From the NCBI GenBank assembly GCA_937136055.1, contig CAKZOD010000022.1, forward strand, positions 1 to 64,000: 64,000 bases of DNA, read 5' to 3'. The position numbers were made by a program, and so were the translations under genes. This document shows positions 8,607 to 18,658 of this stretch, piece by piece. Numbering within the stretch: position 1 is the stretch's first letter; each line of letters begins with the position of its first letter. The stretch comes from an uncultured Oceanospirillaceae bacterium. GTDB taxonomy: Bacteria; Pseudomonadota; Gammaproteobacteria; Pseudomonadales; Balneatricaceae. Below the pieces are notes generated by a model, which was not told the DNA's origin, did not search any database, and worked only from the letters and a program-made list of their open reading frames with translations.

Positions 8607-9023
8607 ATGAGTGTTAATTTATCAGCAATGAATCAATACAAAACAGTAGATATTAGGTCAGCTGTTGCATCTGCGTCACCGCATCAATTAATTTCAATGC
8701 TTTATGATGGTGCATTAACATCTTTAGCGAGCGCTAAAGGTTGTATAGTAAGAAAAGAGATAGAAGAAAGAGCCAAGCATCTAAACAAGGCAAGTAATAT
8801 TGTAATAGGTTTGAAAGATTTTTTAGATATGGATAAAGGTGGGGAAATTGCTGAAAATCTCAATAGTCTATATGAATATATAATCATTGGGATTATAGAA
8901 GCTAACAGAGATCAAAGTGCTGATAAAATTCAAGAAATGATAAATCTGTTGCTTGAATTAAAACAAGGATGGGCTGCAATGCCGCTTGAGTACCGCATGG
9001 CTAACTCTGTAAAGGGCTCTTAA
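8607..9023 (+). CDS. fliS: flagellin export chaperone (FliS)
   Basis: FliS binds the flagellin C-terminus in the cytoplasm, prevents premature polymerisation and delivers it to FlhA. The hallmark segments MNQYKTVDIRSAVASASPHQLISMLYDGAL (in pieces over residues 8-37) and HLNKASNIVIGLKDFLD are present. The length, 138 residues, is usual. GAGG at 8596-8599 supports the ATG. The maf gene starts on the base right after the FliS stop, so the two are almost certainly co-transcribed. Confidence 0.94.
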   Translation: MSVNLSAMNQYKTVDIRSAVASASPHQLISMLYDGALTSLASAKGCIVRKEIEERAKHLNKASNIVIGLKDFLDMDKGGEIAENLNSLYEYIIIGIIEANRDQSADKIQEMINLLLELKQGWAAMPLEYRMANSVKGS

Positions 9024-11036
9024 ATGTTTAATGTTAATTCAGCCGAGTATAGACAAGCGGCAACCGCACTCAACTATGAAATAGAAGCCGTTTTCAGAAA
9101 AAATTTAAAATACTTTGAAGATAATGAGCCTGATATATATCGCTTGTTTAAGGATTATAAACCTAAAAAGCTAAGGCTAAAACTGGCACCGGAGGGCTAT
9201 TTGAATCTGTTTAATATTGATACAGGTCTACCAGTTTACCCTACCAACCCATTAGAATATGCTAAGAAACAAGTTGAAATCCATTTAGAAAGCCGTCCCG
9301 TTTTTACATTAAACCTGATGTTGCCTGAAAACAATTTAGAAGGGTATCCCTATACAAAGTGTATTTCAAAGTTAGATATAATATACGATAAAATTACCAT
9401 TAATGTACCGACTAAAGGTGAAAAAGAAGTTCCACATATGTTTATGTTTGGCGGTGGGCTATTTTTACATTTGGAGCCTTTACTAAACACTTTAGACATA
9501 AAGTCACTTTCTATTTTTGAGTCTAATCATGATTCATTTTATGCGTCCGCTCATTTAATAGATTGGTCCGAGATTTACAAATACTTTTCTCAAGAAGGTT
9601 ATAGTTTAAGCTTTAATATAACTAGTAATGATGAAAGTGATTTGCACAAAATAGCAAATATTTATTACCAAAAAGGTTTTCATAATTTTCCTAGAATCGA
9701 ACAATACTTTCATTACTATAACGATGAAATTAGCAATATTTCAAAAAAAATTAAAAGTCATCTACAAACAATTATAGGGAGTCAGGGATTTTTTGAGGAT
9801 GAAAGAATAGGCTTGGCTCATACCTTAGATAACTTGAAAAACAATTATCCAATAAACTCTAAAAACTTATTTAATGATGGGGATATATCCAATATACCGG
9901 TAATTGTAGTTGGTAACGGTCCTTCATTAGATAAAATCATCCCATTATTAAAAGAAAATAAGAGTAACTGCCTAGTTGTTTCTAGTGGTTCAGCACTAAG
10001 TGCGCTGCTAAAAAACGGCATAAAACCTGACATTCATGTAGAGCAAGAGAGAATGTCAATCGTGGCTAATTGGCTTGAAGAATCTACAATGCCAGAGGAA
10101 AGAAAAGGGATTTCTTTGGTTGCACTTAACCCTTGCCACCCACGAACTTTTAAGTTGTTTGATTCAGCATACATGGCTCTGAAACCTGCAGACTTAGGTA
10201 CTGATTTAATTACTGTATCTGGATTATCAAAATACTCTCTAAGCTATAATTGCCTCCCTTTGGTCGGTAACTTAGCTCTATCTGTTGTTTTAGGCTTAGG
10301 TTTCGACAGGATATTTCTAGCTGGTATCGACTGTGGTATGGTCGATAAAGAGAACCACCATTCTGAAGATAGTAATTATTATAATAACGAAAAAACATAT
10401 TCAAAAGATGTCATTGATAGTAATGCCTTATACGGTTTTTTGAAAGTAAAGGGAAACCTCCGGGAGGCCGTTACTTCAACCCCTATGTTTAGCTATTCTA
10501 GAATTGAGCTGGAAAGTTTGTTAAATCGTCACCAGCCTAATTGTTATAATCTTAGTGACGGAGCCTATATTAAAGGTTCTAAGCCATTGTTAGTTGAAAA
10601 TTTTCCGAAATTGCAAGCAATAAATAACAAAACAGAATTTGTTAAAAAACGGTTAGACTTAGCATTTATACCCCAAAACATTGATGACAAGTTAATTAAA
10701 GGGATGGTTTCCGATAATATCAAGCGTTATAATGAACTGATAGTATCAATTGAAGATAAGTTTGATTTGAAAAGTTTAAATATGAGTGAATTGAATGATA
10801 ATTTCGATACATTGGAGCTAATTTTAAAAGCTATAAAAATATCTGATCCAGTAGTGCATAGATTGATAAATGGTAGCGTAAGAGGAATAGCATACAAAAT
10901 GACTGTGGCAAAATATAATCTAAGCAATGAGGATTTTGATAGTTATTTTGAAACTGTAAGACCTATTATAAGCACCTTCTTTAAAGAGATGTCTGAAGAT
11001 ATGAATGAAAATTTTTATTCATATAGCAATTTCTAA
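9024..11036 (+). CDS. motility-associated factor (Maf) flagellin glycosyltransferase, DUF115
   Basis: Maf proteins transfer pseudaminic or legionaminic acid from the CMP-sugar to Ser/Thr of flagellin before export. The central MAF_flag10/DUF115 domain is recognisable by VIVVGNGPSLDKIIPLL (about residues 292-308), followed by VVSSGSALSALLKNGIKPDIHVEQER, the sugar-nucleotide-binding core. It has 670 residues, normal for the family. The ATG directly abuts the fliS stop, giving translational coupling with the flagellin chaperone. Together with the pse genes downstream this predicts a sialic-acid-like O-glycosylated filament. The gene is noticeably AT-rich compared with fliD. Confidence 0.9.
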   Translation: MFNVNSAEYRQAATALNYEIEAVFRKNLKYFEDNEPDIYRLFKDYKPKKLRLKLAPEGYLNLFNIDTGLPVYPTNPLEYAKKQVEIHLESRPVFTLNLMLPENNLEGYPYTKCISKLDIIYDKITINVPTKGEKEVPHMFMFGGGLFLHLEPLLNTLDIKSLSIFESNHDSFYASAHLIDWSEIYKYFSQEGYSLSFNITSNDESDLHKIANIYYQKGFHNFPRIEQYFHYYNDEISNISKKIKSHLQTIIGSQGFFEDERIGLAHTLDNLKNNYPINSKNLFNDGDISNIPVIVVGNGPSLDKIIPLLKENKSNCLVVSSGSALSALLKNGIKPDIHVEQERMSIVANWLEESTMPEERKGISLVALNPCHPRTFKLFDSAYMALKPADLGTDLITVSGLSKYSLSYNCLPLVGNLALSVVLGLGFDRIFLAGIDCGMVDKENHHSEDSNYYNNEKTYSKDVIDSNALYGFLKVKGNLREAVTSTPMFSYSRIELESLLNRHQPNCYNLSDGAYIKGSKPLLVENFPKLQAINNKTEFVKKRLDLAFIPQNIDDKLIKGMVSDNIKRYNELIVSIEDKFDLKSLNMSELNDNFDTLELILKAIKISDPVVHRLINGSVRGIAYKMTVAKYNLSNEDFDSYFETVRPIISTFFKEMSEDMNENFYSYSNF

Positions 11037-12053
<1,017 letters not shown>

Positions 12054-12059
12054 TGGATA

Positions 12060-13238
12060 TTGAAGTTGATTTATTATGGTAAGCAGGACATTTCCCAACA
12101 AGATATAGATGAAGTTGTTGCTGTCCTTAACTCTGATTTCCTGACACAAGGCCCGAAAGTCCCTCTATTCGAAAAGAAAGTCTGTGTATTGACAAATGCG
12201 AGTTACGCTGTTGCCTCAAATAGCGCTACTTCTGCATTGCATATTGCTTGTTTAGCATTGGGTGTTAAACAGGGAGATATTGTATGGACATCCCCAAATA
12301 GTTTTGTTGCATCGGCAAATTGCGCTCTATACTGTAATGCCAAAGTAGACTTCGTTGATATAGACCCTGATACATTTAACCTTTGCCCGTTTGCATTAGA
12401 ACAAAAATTACTTGTCGCGAAAGCTAATGGAAAGCTACCAAAGGTGATTATTCCTGTCCATTTTTCAGGTCAAAGTTGTGATATGAAGTCGCTATCGCTA
12501 CTGGCTAAAGAGTATGGTTTTTTTATAATTGAAGATGGATCTCACGCTATTGGTGGCTCATATAATAATCAACCTATTGGATCATGTGAGTTCTCTGATA
12601 TTTGCGTGTTTAGTTTTCATCCAGTTAAAATAATCACTACAGCAGAAGGTGGAATGGCTACCACTGGTAATGCGAAGCTAGCCGAAAAAATGAAGCTATT
12701 TCGCTCTCATGGAGTGACGCGAGAAGTTGAATTATTGGAAAAACAAGACCCAGCTCCTTGGTATTATGAACAAGTAGGATTAGGTTATAACTACCGAATG
12801 ACTGAGCTACAAGCAGCGTTAGGTATTAGTCAGCTTATTAGAATTCAGGAGTTTATTGAGCGGCGAAGGATGATTGCTACGCGCTACCAGGTGGCGTTAG
12901 TAGGCTTGGATCTACATTTACCCTGTAATAGTGAATCATCTGCATGGCATTTGTTCGTGATTAGGATTAATGTAGAAAAGTATTGTAAAAGAAAAGTATA
13001 TAATCGATTAAAAGAGCTAGGTGTTGCTGTAAACGTACATTATATACCTATACATTTACAGCCTTACTATGCTGCTATGGGGTTCAAAGAAGGTGACTTT
13101 CCTCATGCCGAAGCATACTACCAAAGTGCGCTTTCTATTCCTTTATACCCTGCAATGACGCTGTTAGAGCAGGATCTAGTGATCTCGACCTTAAAGAAGG
13201 TGCTTAGCTCTACTGATTCTCAAGATGCTCGAAACTGA
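12060..13238 (+). CDS. pseC: UDP-4-amino-4,6-dideoxy-N-acetyl-altrosamine transaminase
   Basis: This is a PLP aminotransferase of the DegT/DnrJ/EryC1 family that aminates the PseB product. The motif EDGSHAIGGSY and the PLP lysine in FSFHPVK (K190), followed by ITTAEGGMATT, are the PseC signature. It has 392 residues. The start is TTG at 12060, because the preceding in-frame codons lead straight to the pseB stop; no good Shine-Dalgarno is visible, which suggests coupling to pseB. The 3' end overlaps the convergent pseI by 29 bases. Confidence 0.93.
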   Translation: MKLIYYGKQDISQQDIDEVVAVLNSDFLTQGPKVPLFEKKVCVLTNASYAVASNSATSALHIACLALGVKQGDIVWTSPNSFVASANCALYCNAKVDFVDIDPDTFNLCPFALEQKLLVAKANGKLPKVIIPVHFSGQSCDMKSLSLLAKEYGFFIIEDGSHAIGGSYNNQPIGSCEFSDICVFSFHPVKIITTAEGGMATTGNAKLAEKMKLFRSHGVTREVELLEKQDPAPWYYEQVGLGYNYRMTELQAALGISQLIRIQEFIERRRMIATRYQVALVGLDLHLPCNSESSAWHLFVIRINVEKYCKRKVYNRLKELGVAVNVHYIPIHLQPYYAAMGFKEGDFPHAEAYYQSALSIPLYPAMTLLEQDLVISTLKKVLSSTDSQDARN

Positions 13239-14262
13239 GGGCTGTACCTTTTTTAATATCTATAGTGGCTTTCTTATTTAAAACAGAATCGTAGTGTTTA
13301 GGAGTTAAACCTAACCCCGGTCTTACTATTTTTGTATTTTTTCGAGTAATACATTCTCCAGCAGAAATGTCTTTACTGCAATATATTGACCGTCGATACT
13401 GTTTCGATTTTTGTTCTGCTTTTGTTCCACCATAAGTAATTCTACCTAAAGCTTGCCAGGCATCGTTAACTTCTTCCACAAGCTTTTTGAATTCTGCTGG
13501 TTCTAAAGAAAAACTAGAGTCGACACCACCATCAGTCCTATCCAATGTAATGTGTTTTTCAATAATACATGCGCCGTAGGCAACGGATAAAATTGAAGTG
13601 ATATTATTCATTGTATGGTCAGATAGTCCAATTGAGCAGTTGGTTAATTGTGCTATATCATCCATAGTCACTAGATTTGCATCTGAAATACTTGCTGGAT
13701 AAGTGCTGGTGCATTTTAAAAAAAATACTTCGGCTTGACTGATGCTTCTTACTGCTTCTAAAGCATCTACAATTTCGTCTCTATCAGCCATACCAGTCGA
13801 TATTATAATTGGTTTATGTGTTGCTGCGATTTTTTTAATTAAGGGAATATCTGTAATTTCAAATGAAGCAACTTTATAAATAGGGCAATCAAGCATCTCA
13901 AGAAAGTCTACTGACGATTCATCGAATGGTGAGCTAAAAGGCAGCATTCCGTTTTCTTTTATGTAATCAAAAAGCTCTTGATGCCAGTCCCAAGGAGTAT
14001 GTGCAATGTCATAGAGTTGATGCAAGCTTTGGCCTGCCCAGAGATTATTTGAATCTGAAACAAAGAATTCGTTAGATGTTAAATCAAGGGTCATAGTATC
14101 TGCGGTATAAGTTTGTAGTTTAACCGCGTCAGCTCCCGATGCCTTTGCTGCATCGATTAATTGCTTTGCTCGGTGAATGCTTTTATTGTGGTTTCCTGAT
14201 AATTCAGCCACTATAAAAGGCTTTAAGCCTTGACCGATCTTTTTGCCTAGAATATCGATCAT
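13210..14262 (-). CDS. pseI: pseudaminic acid synthase
   Basis: PseI condenses the deacetylated diamino-hexose with phosphoenolpyruvate to form the nine-carbon acid. The NeuB-type barrel is seen in AELSGNHNKS (about residues 19-28), AVKLQTYTADTMTLDL, and PFSSPFDESSVDFLE. A C-terminal SAF/antifreeze-like domain (about residues 290-350) begins at RRSIYCSKDISAGE. The length, 350 residues, is normal. Its ATG overlaps the upstream methyltransferase stop by four bases. It is the last gene of the minus-strand operon and its tail overlaps pseC. Confidence 0.94.
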   Translation of the reverse strand: MIDILGKKIGQGLKPFIVAELSGNHNKSIHRAKQLIDAAKASGADAVKLQTYTADTMTLDLTSNEFFVSDSNNLWAGQSLHQLYDIAHTPWDWHQELFDYIKENGMLPFSSPFDESSVDFLEMLDCPIYKVASFEITDIPLIKKIAATHKPIIISTGMADRDEIVDALEAVRSISQAEVFFLKCTSTYPASISDANLVTMDDIAQLTNCSIGLSDHTMNNITSILSVAYGACIIEKHITLDRTDGGVDSSFSLEPAEFKKLVEEVNDAWQALGRITYGGTKAEQKSKQYRRSIYCSKDISAGECITRKNTKIVRPGLGLTPKHYDSVLNKKATIDIKKGTALSFEHLENQ

Positions 14263-15155
14263 GTCTTTTTCCTTTGGCTAATCATTAGTATTTGTCTACC
14301 TAAACCCATGTCGGCAAGTCCACGATAAAAATCATGAAGAACTTCTGTTTTACCTAGCTTACGGAGATTGAGTTCAAAATTTACACGCTGTTGATGCGAC
14401 TGTTTGCCAAGAGCAGGGTTTTTTACATAGTTATTACCTTGTAATAAAAACATTTCTAAGGGAAAAGATGACATTTTATCCAGTACATTAAATCCCTTAT
14501 CTTCTAGAAGTGCGTTAAGTGAGTTTGGGCTAAAGTAGTTTAGGTGTGCTGGAGGAACAACCCACCATTCATCTAAGCCAAACAGCTCATTCGCAGCGAC
14601 CTGGAAATCGTTAAACTCATTCGGTACATCAATAATAAGCAAGCCATTATCTTTGAGCATAGTGTTATGAATATTTTCAATAACAAACTCTGGATTTGCT
14701 AAATGTTCGAGTACGTTTTGTAATAGAACAACATCGAATTTTTGCTCGAATGGGTTGAAATTATTGCTGTCTGTTTGGCGGACATTTAAGCCTAGGTTTT
14801 TCCCGTGTTCTATCGCATCTTCAGCGGGGTCTATGCCAAAGCATTGATAGTTATGTGTAGAAAAGTATTGAATTGTTTCGCACCATCCGCAGCCGAAATC
14901 TAATATTTCCAGAGTCCCATTACCTAAATATTGTCTAATAATGTTGTTAAGATCTGACCTCCAAGATTCGTAGAATACTTTACTTTCATTTTGAACTTCT
15001 AGAGTTGAATCGTTAATTTTATCATCTGATTTTTGAGCATAAAACTCATTTACATAATACTCTTTAATAGTGGCAGGACTCGGAGTTGGTGTTACTTCAA
15101 AGTAGCCGTATTCAGGGTGTTTTGATAAAGAATATTGTTTTGTCATTAGAATCAC
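14259..15155 (-). CDS. class I SAM-dependent methyltransferase
   Basis: Motif I is LEILDFGCGWCETIQYF (about residues 76-92), followed by the acidic GIDPAED loop and the post-motif VVLLQNVLEHLANP, so this is a small-molecule methyltransferase of the Methyltransf_11/23 type. It lies between wbqC and pseI with four-base overlaps on both sides, so it probably methylates a Pse intermediate or an N-acyl group on it; the substrate is inferred only from context. The start is either GTG 15155 (overlapping the previous stop as GTGA) or ATG 15146. Neither has a clear Shine-Dalgarno. Confidence 0.82.
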   Translation of the reverse strand: MILMTKQYSLSKHPEYGYFEVTPTPSPATIKEYYVNEFYAQKSDDKINDSTLEVQNESKVFYESWRSDLNNIIRQYLGNGTLEILDFGCGWCETIQYFSTHNYQCFGIDPAEDAIEHGKNLGLNVRQTDSNNFNPFEQKFDVVLLQNVLEHLANPEFVIENIHNTMLKDNGLLIIDVPNEFNDFQVAANELFGLDEWWVVPPAHLNYFSPNSLNALLEDKGFNVLDKMSSFPLEMFLLQGNNYVKNPALGKQSHQQRVNFELNLRKLGKTEVLHDFYRGLADMGLGRQILMISQRKKT

Positions 15156-15853
15156 TTTATATAATTGGAAGTTGCTTTAAACCCGATGTTTGCGACAACA
15201 TCAAAAATGGAGAGATAGGGGGTATATCTATCTTGCTTATGATGCGAGTAGCGATTTGGAACGAAGTTTTGATATTTTAATACTGAATTGGTGTTAGTGA
15301 AAGCTTTGTCTTCTGTAAGGTATTGCTCGGCTCCAACTGGGCTTAAGTATACGCCGCAATTAAATTGATCGCAGATACTCTCTAACTTTTGGCTTCTTGT
15401 TGCTTTTAATGGTATGTCGAGCTCTGATGTTCTGTAAAACGGTGTATTAACCCCGAGCTGATTTGCAAACCATGTAATAATTTCTATGTTCAAATCTGCT
15501 AGCGTTGAAAATCGATTCGTTTCGAGTAAATTAAGCATTGGCGTAAGCTCTGATATAAACGGGTGTTTTGAATAACTATTTAGTAACTGATTAATATGTT
15601 TACGAGGCCAGTTTATTTTTTTATGCAGTTGAGTATTTTTGATTTGTTGATTTTTAACGTGCAAAATTGGTAGGCTGATCCACTGTATTTCACCTTGAAC
15701 GAGAATTCTATTTCTCGATTGCCAGCTTCCTTTTGAAAAATTTGCACTATCATAAAAGATAAAAATATCTGATTGTGCAATGAGATTGAAATACCCCGCC
15801 CAGGGTAAATAGGTAGGTTGCATCACAGAGCACACTTTAGTTTCTGATGTCAT
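15152..15853 (-). CDS. WbqC family protein
   Basis: The N-terminus, VMQPTYLPWAGYFNLIAQSD (about residues 10-29), and SRNRILVQGE followed by ISLPIL are the WbqC (PF08889) signature. Members occur in O-antigen and flagellin-glycan clusters; their reaction is not firmly established, and an acyl or aminoacyl transfer to an amino sugar has been suggested. It has 233 residues, normal. The start overlaps the end of the acetyltransferase gene by 17 bases and has AGAGGAT as ribosome site. It is probably a decorating enzyme for the sugar of this cluster. Confidence 0.85.
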   Translation of the reverse strand: MTSETKVCSVMQPTYLPWAGYFNLIAQSDIFIFYDSANFSKGSWQSRNRILVQGEIQWISLPILHVKNQQIKNTQLHKKINWPRKHINQLLNSYSKHPFISELTPMLNLLETNRFSTLADLNIEIITWFANQLGVNTPFYRTSELDIPLKATRSQKLESICDQFNCGVYLSPVGAEQYLTEDKAFTNTNSVLKYQNFVPNRYSHHKQDRYTPYLSIFDVVANIGFKATSNYIK

Positions 15854-16373
15854 GCCAATCCTCTGCTAAAATTGACCAGTAATACTGATCAAAATATTTG
15901 TTGTTTTTAAATATGACTTGTCTGTGCGTCCCTTCAAAGGTGAAGCCTATTTTTTTATAAAGAGCTATTGCAATTTTATTATCAGTTAAAGTGCATAATT
16001 CGATCCTGTTTATTTCGCTTTTTGTAAAAAGCTCATTCAAAAGTAATAGCATGGTGTGATAACCAATTCTCTTACCTCTAAACCGGTTGTCTCCAATGTA
16101 TATTTGTAGGTTTGCACTATGGTGTCTGTTATTAATTTGTAGTGAAATGTTACCCACATGGACTTCCTTATAATTAATAGTCCACATTAAATAGTTTGGG
16201 TTTTTTTTAAGCCAGCTGTCATGTTGCTCAACAGTTATATGATATGTCAAGCCAAATGTGTTTTTTATATCCTCAGAGTTTAACCAAGAAATTGTTTTTA
16301 CATGGTTTTGATCACAGTATGGCTTTAGCTCTATTGCTAGTTTTTTGTTGGTTAGCTTTTCAACATTAACCAT
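15837..16373 (-). CDS. pseH: GNAT N-acetyltransferase, probable PseH
   Basis: PseH acetylates the 4-amino group of the PseC product. The acetyl-CoA-binding core IYIGDNRFRGKRIGYHTM and IELCTLTDNKIAIALYKKIGFTFEG (C-terminal half) is a classic GNAT fold seen in PseH/RimJ-like proteins. The ATG at 16373 has GGAG seven bases upstream and overlaps pseG by eight bases; a longer frame to 16457 would overlap pseG by 92 bases and is less likely. This gives 178 residues, right for PseH. The position between pseG and wbqC supports the role. Confidence 0.82.
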   Translation of the reverse strand: MVNVEKLTNKKLAIELKPYCDQNHVKTISWLNSEDIKNTFGLTYHITVEQHDSWLKKNPNYLMWTINYKEVHVGNISLQINNRHHSANLQIYIGDNRFRGKRIGYHTMLLLLNELFTKSEINRIELCTLTDNKIAIALYKKIGFTFEGTHRQVIFKNNKYFDQYYWSILAEDWHDIRN

Positions 16374-17367
16374 AATGCAGCTCCATAATTGCATTTCTAA
16401 TTCTTTGTGTTCCCAGAGCATCAATTTCAGGAATCCGTAATCTGTTTTGAAAGTCATGTTTTAGGAGTTTTTCAATTTTAACAAGATTATCTTCAAATCT
16501 AGAGGCTTGACCTAAATAAATTATTATTTTTTTTTGATCGAGCTGTTTCAGTATCTCTATTTGGTTTTTATGAGTGGATAATAAAAGACATGGTAGTTTG
16601 ATACTTAATCTTTCCCATGTAGCTATTCCTGGGGCGCCAATGGCTATAGAACAACCAGCCAGCGATTGATCGATTGAGTTGGGTGTAATAAATATATTGA
16701 TCCTGTTAGGATAGTGCTGTTGAATATTTTTGATATTGGGTACATTGTCTAAATTACCGATAACAACATTAAATCTAATAGTGGGGAAAGTAGTAAGTAA
16801 CAGAAGTAGGTAACTGGCTGTGAAATTTTTCGGATCCCCTGCGCCAAAGAATATATGCCATAAATCGGCCTTTTTTTGTTCACTAGCCGCGATCTTCATT
16901 TCTTGTATAGAAACATATTTGTGGCCGATTAACATCTTAGTGTGTGGCTGGATAAGATTCTTGTAATCATGCTCACAACGTGTGGGAGAAGCGTCTATTA
17001 ATATATCAACGTCATGTGCTCTATTAGCTAAATCATCGTAGCAAACTACTTTAATTTGAGTAGGAAGGTTGAGTTCGTTCCGCCACTTAGCATCGAGTGA
17101 GTAACTATCATAGATTAAGACATTGATATGTAATTTTTTAATTAATTTTCTACAGAAAGATGATTCATCAATTCTTACTGGAGTCGGTGGTTCAAATAGT
17201 GAATATTGTTTATCCTTGAAGAGGTGCCGATGTCTGCTACTTAGAGTATGACATAGCCAATGTATTTGAACATCTGCATTAAATGCCTTCACCAAGGTGA
17301 TACACCGAGAGACATGCCCATCTCCAAGTGTAGTATTTGAATCTGCGCGAATTAAAATGTTAATCAT
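16366..17367 (-). CDS. pseG: UDP-2,4-diacetamido-2,4,6-trideoxy-beta-L-altropyranose hydrolase
   Basis: PseG removes UDP from the sugar nucleotide before condensation by PseI. The N-terminal glycine-rich loop IRADSNTTLGDGHVSRCITL (about residues 5-24) is diagnostic, with the His of GHVSRC as the catalytic base. The second half contains FFGAGDPKNFT and IGAPGIATWERLSIKLPCLL, the GT-B nucleotide-binding region. It has 333 residues. It overlaps the aminotransferase stop by eight bases and the pseH start by eight bases. Confidence 0.9.
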   Translation of the reverse strand: MINILIRADSNTTLGDGHVSRCITLVKAFNADVQIHWLCHTLSSRHRHLFKDKQYSLFEPPTPVRIDESSFCRKLIKKLHINVLIYDSYSLDAKWRNELNLPTQIKVVCYDDLANRAHDVDILIDASPTRCEHDYKNLIQPHTKMLIGHKYVSIQEMKIAASEQKKADLWHIFFGAGDPKNFTASYLLLLLTTFPTIRFNVVIGNLDNVPNIKNIQQHYPNRINIFITPNSIDQSLAGCSIAIGAPGIATWERLSIKLPCLLLSTHKNQIEILKQLDQKKIIIYLGQASRFEDNLVKIEKLLKHDFQNRLRIPEIDALGTQRIRNAIMELHYG

Positions 17368-18658
17368 TATTACGGATATTGAACAATGGTTTTAGTGGTT
17401 CGACAGTCAAATAAGAGCTTATGTTTCGGCTATTGACTGCTCTGGATAAAACTCCAAAAACCTCATCATAGATAGATAATACAGTATCTATTATACTCCT
17501 ATCATGTGCGGCGGTTAAATTATGACTGCCCAAAGTAAGTAACCCTCTTTTTATCGTTTCTTGGATAAACAAGGTTTTCAGTGAGTTGTTGATATCTGGA
17601 TCAGGGTTACAAAAGAGTATGAATGACCAGCTGGGGTGACCACTCGTTCTTAGGTGGTCAGTTAACTGATATTTATCGACTAACAGCTTTACCCGATTAA
17701 TTAGATAATCTCCAGTGTTCGATATTTTAGCGAGTATATTTTCTTTTTCTAATTGATTAATGACTGCGATAGCAGCAGCGATAGACAGTGTTTCTCCGCC
17801 AAACGTAAAAGAGCAAAAGATATCTTCAAATAATGTCATGATTTCTCTTTTGCCTACTACAGCGCTTAATGGCATACCGTTGGCTAGACCTTTTCCAAAA
17901 GTAGCGAGATCGGGAGTAACATCGAAATACTCTTGAGCTCCCCCTAAACCATATCTAAAGCCAGTTACAGTTTCATCAAAAATTAGAACAGCATCGTTTT
18001 CGTGACAAATATTTTTTACCGCTTGTAAATACCCAGCTTCAGGAAAATGAATATTCATGGGCTCCATAATCACTGCAGCAACCTTCCCTTTTTGCTTTTC
18101 AAAATTTGAAATTAATGAATTTAGGTCATTGTATCTAAAAGTACTGGTTAACTGATTAACTTCAATAGGTACACCGGCGTCTTTGGTTGTAGTGGTTATG
18201 TACCAATCGTGCCATCCGTGGTAGCCGCAAACTAAAATGTGGCTTTTTTGAGTAAATGCCCTTGCAAGCCTAATTGCTGCACTTGTTGCATCAGAGCCAT
18301 TTTTCCCAAACCGAACCATCTCTGCACAAGGGATGTGCTGTACGAGTTTTTTAGATAACTCGTATTCTAAGGGGGATGCGAGAGAGAAGATTGTTCCTTT
18401 TGCTAGCTGGTTACTGATTGCCTGATTAATAAATGGGTCTGCATACCCTAATGTAATTGATGCCAAAGAATTAATCATATCGATATATTTGTTATTATCA
18501 ATATCCCATACGTATGGGCCCTCGCCTCGTTCTATATAAAAGGGGGATGCTCCTCTAGGGAACTGGGTATAGCTCTTACTAAAAGTTTGGGTGCCTAATG
18601 GGATTATAGTTGAGGCATTTATAAGCAGTTGTTCAGAGTCTTTAAAGTTAGTGATCAT
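17360..18658 (-). CDS. class III aminotransferase (glutamate-1-semialdehyde aminomutase-like)
   Basis: This is a PLP enzyme of the COG0001 type. It shows MVRFGKNGSDATSAAIRLAR (about residues 115-134), the GYHGWHDW loop, the FDETVTGFRYGLGG Asp segment and the PLP lysine in ATFGKGLANG (about residue 268). It has 432 residues. It is not a heme-pathway gene by context: it starts one base after the cytidylyltransferase stop (Shine-Dalgarno GAGG) and overlaps pseG. It most likely aminates a keto-sugar or an acyl precursor of the nonulosonic acid. It is not part of the minimal six-gene Pse pathway, so its substrate is open. Confidence 0.8.
   Translation of the reverse strand: MITNFKDSEQLLINASTIIPLGTQTFSKSYTQFPRGASPFYIERGEGPYVWDIDNNKYIDMINSLASITLGYADPFINQAISNQLAKGTIFSLASPLEYELSKKLVQHIPCAEMVRFGKNGSDATSAAIRLARAFTQKSHILVCGYHGWHDWYITTTTKDAGVPIEVNQLTSTFRYNDLNSLISNFEKQKGKVAAVIMEPMNIHFPEAGYLQAVKNICHENDAVLIFDETVTGFRYGLGGAQEYFDVTPDLATFGKGLANGMPLSAVVGKREIMTLFEDIFCSFTFGGETLSIAAAIAVINQLEKENILAKISNTGDYLINRVKLLVDKYQLTDHLRTSGHPSWSFILFCNPDPDINNSLKTLFIQETIKRGLLTLGSHNLTAAHDRSIIDTVLSIYDEVFGVLSRAVNSRNISSYLTVEPLKPLFNIRNND

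Noticed and set aside
17360..18658. heme-pathway hemL
   Set aside because: The fold family matches, but the gene is translationally coupled inside the pse operon and lacks any heme-gene neighbour.
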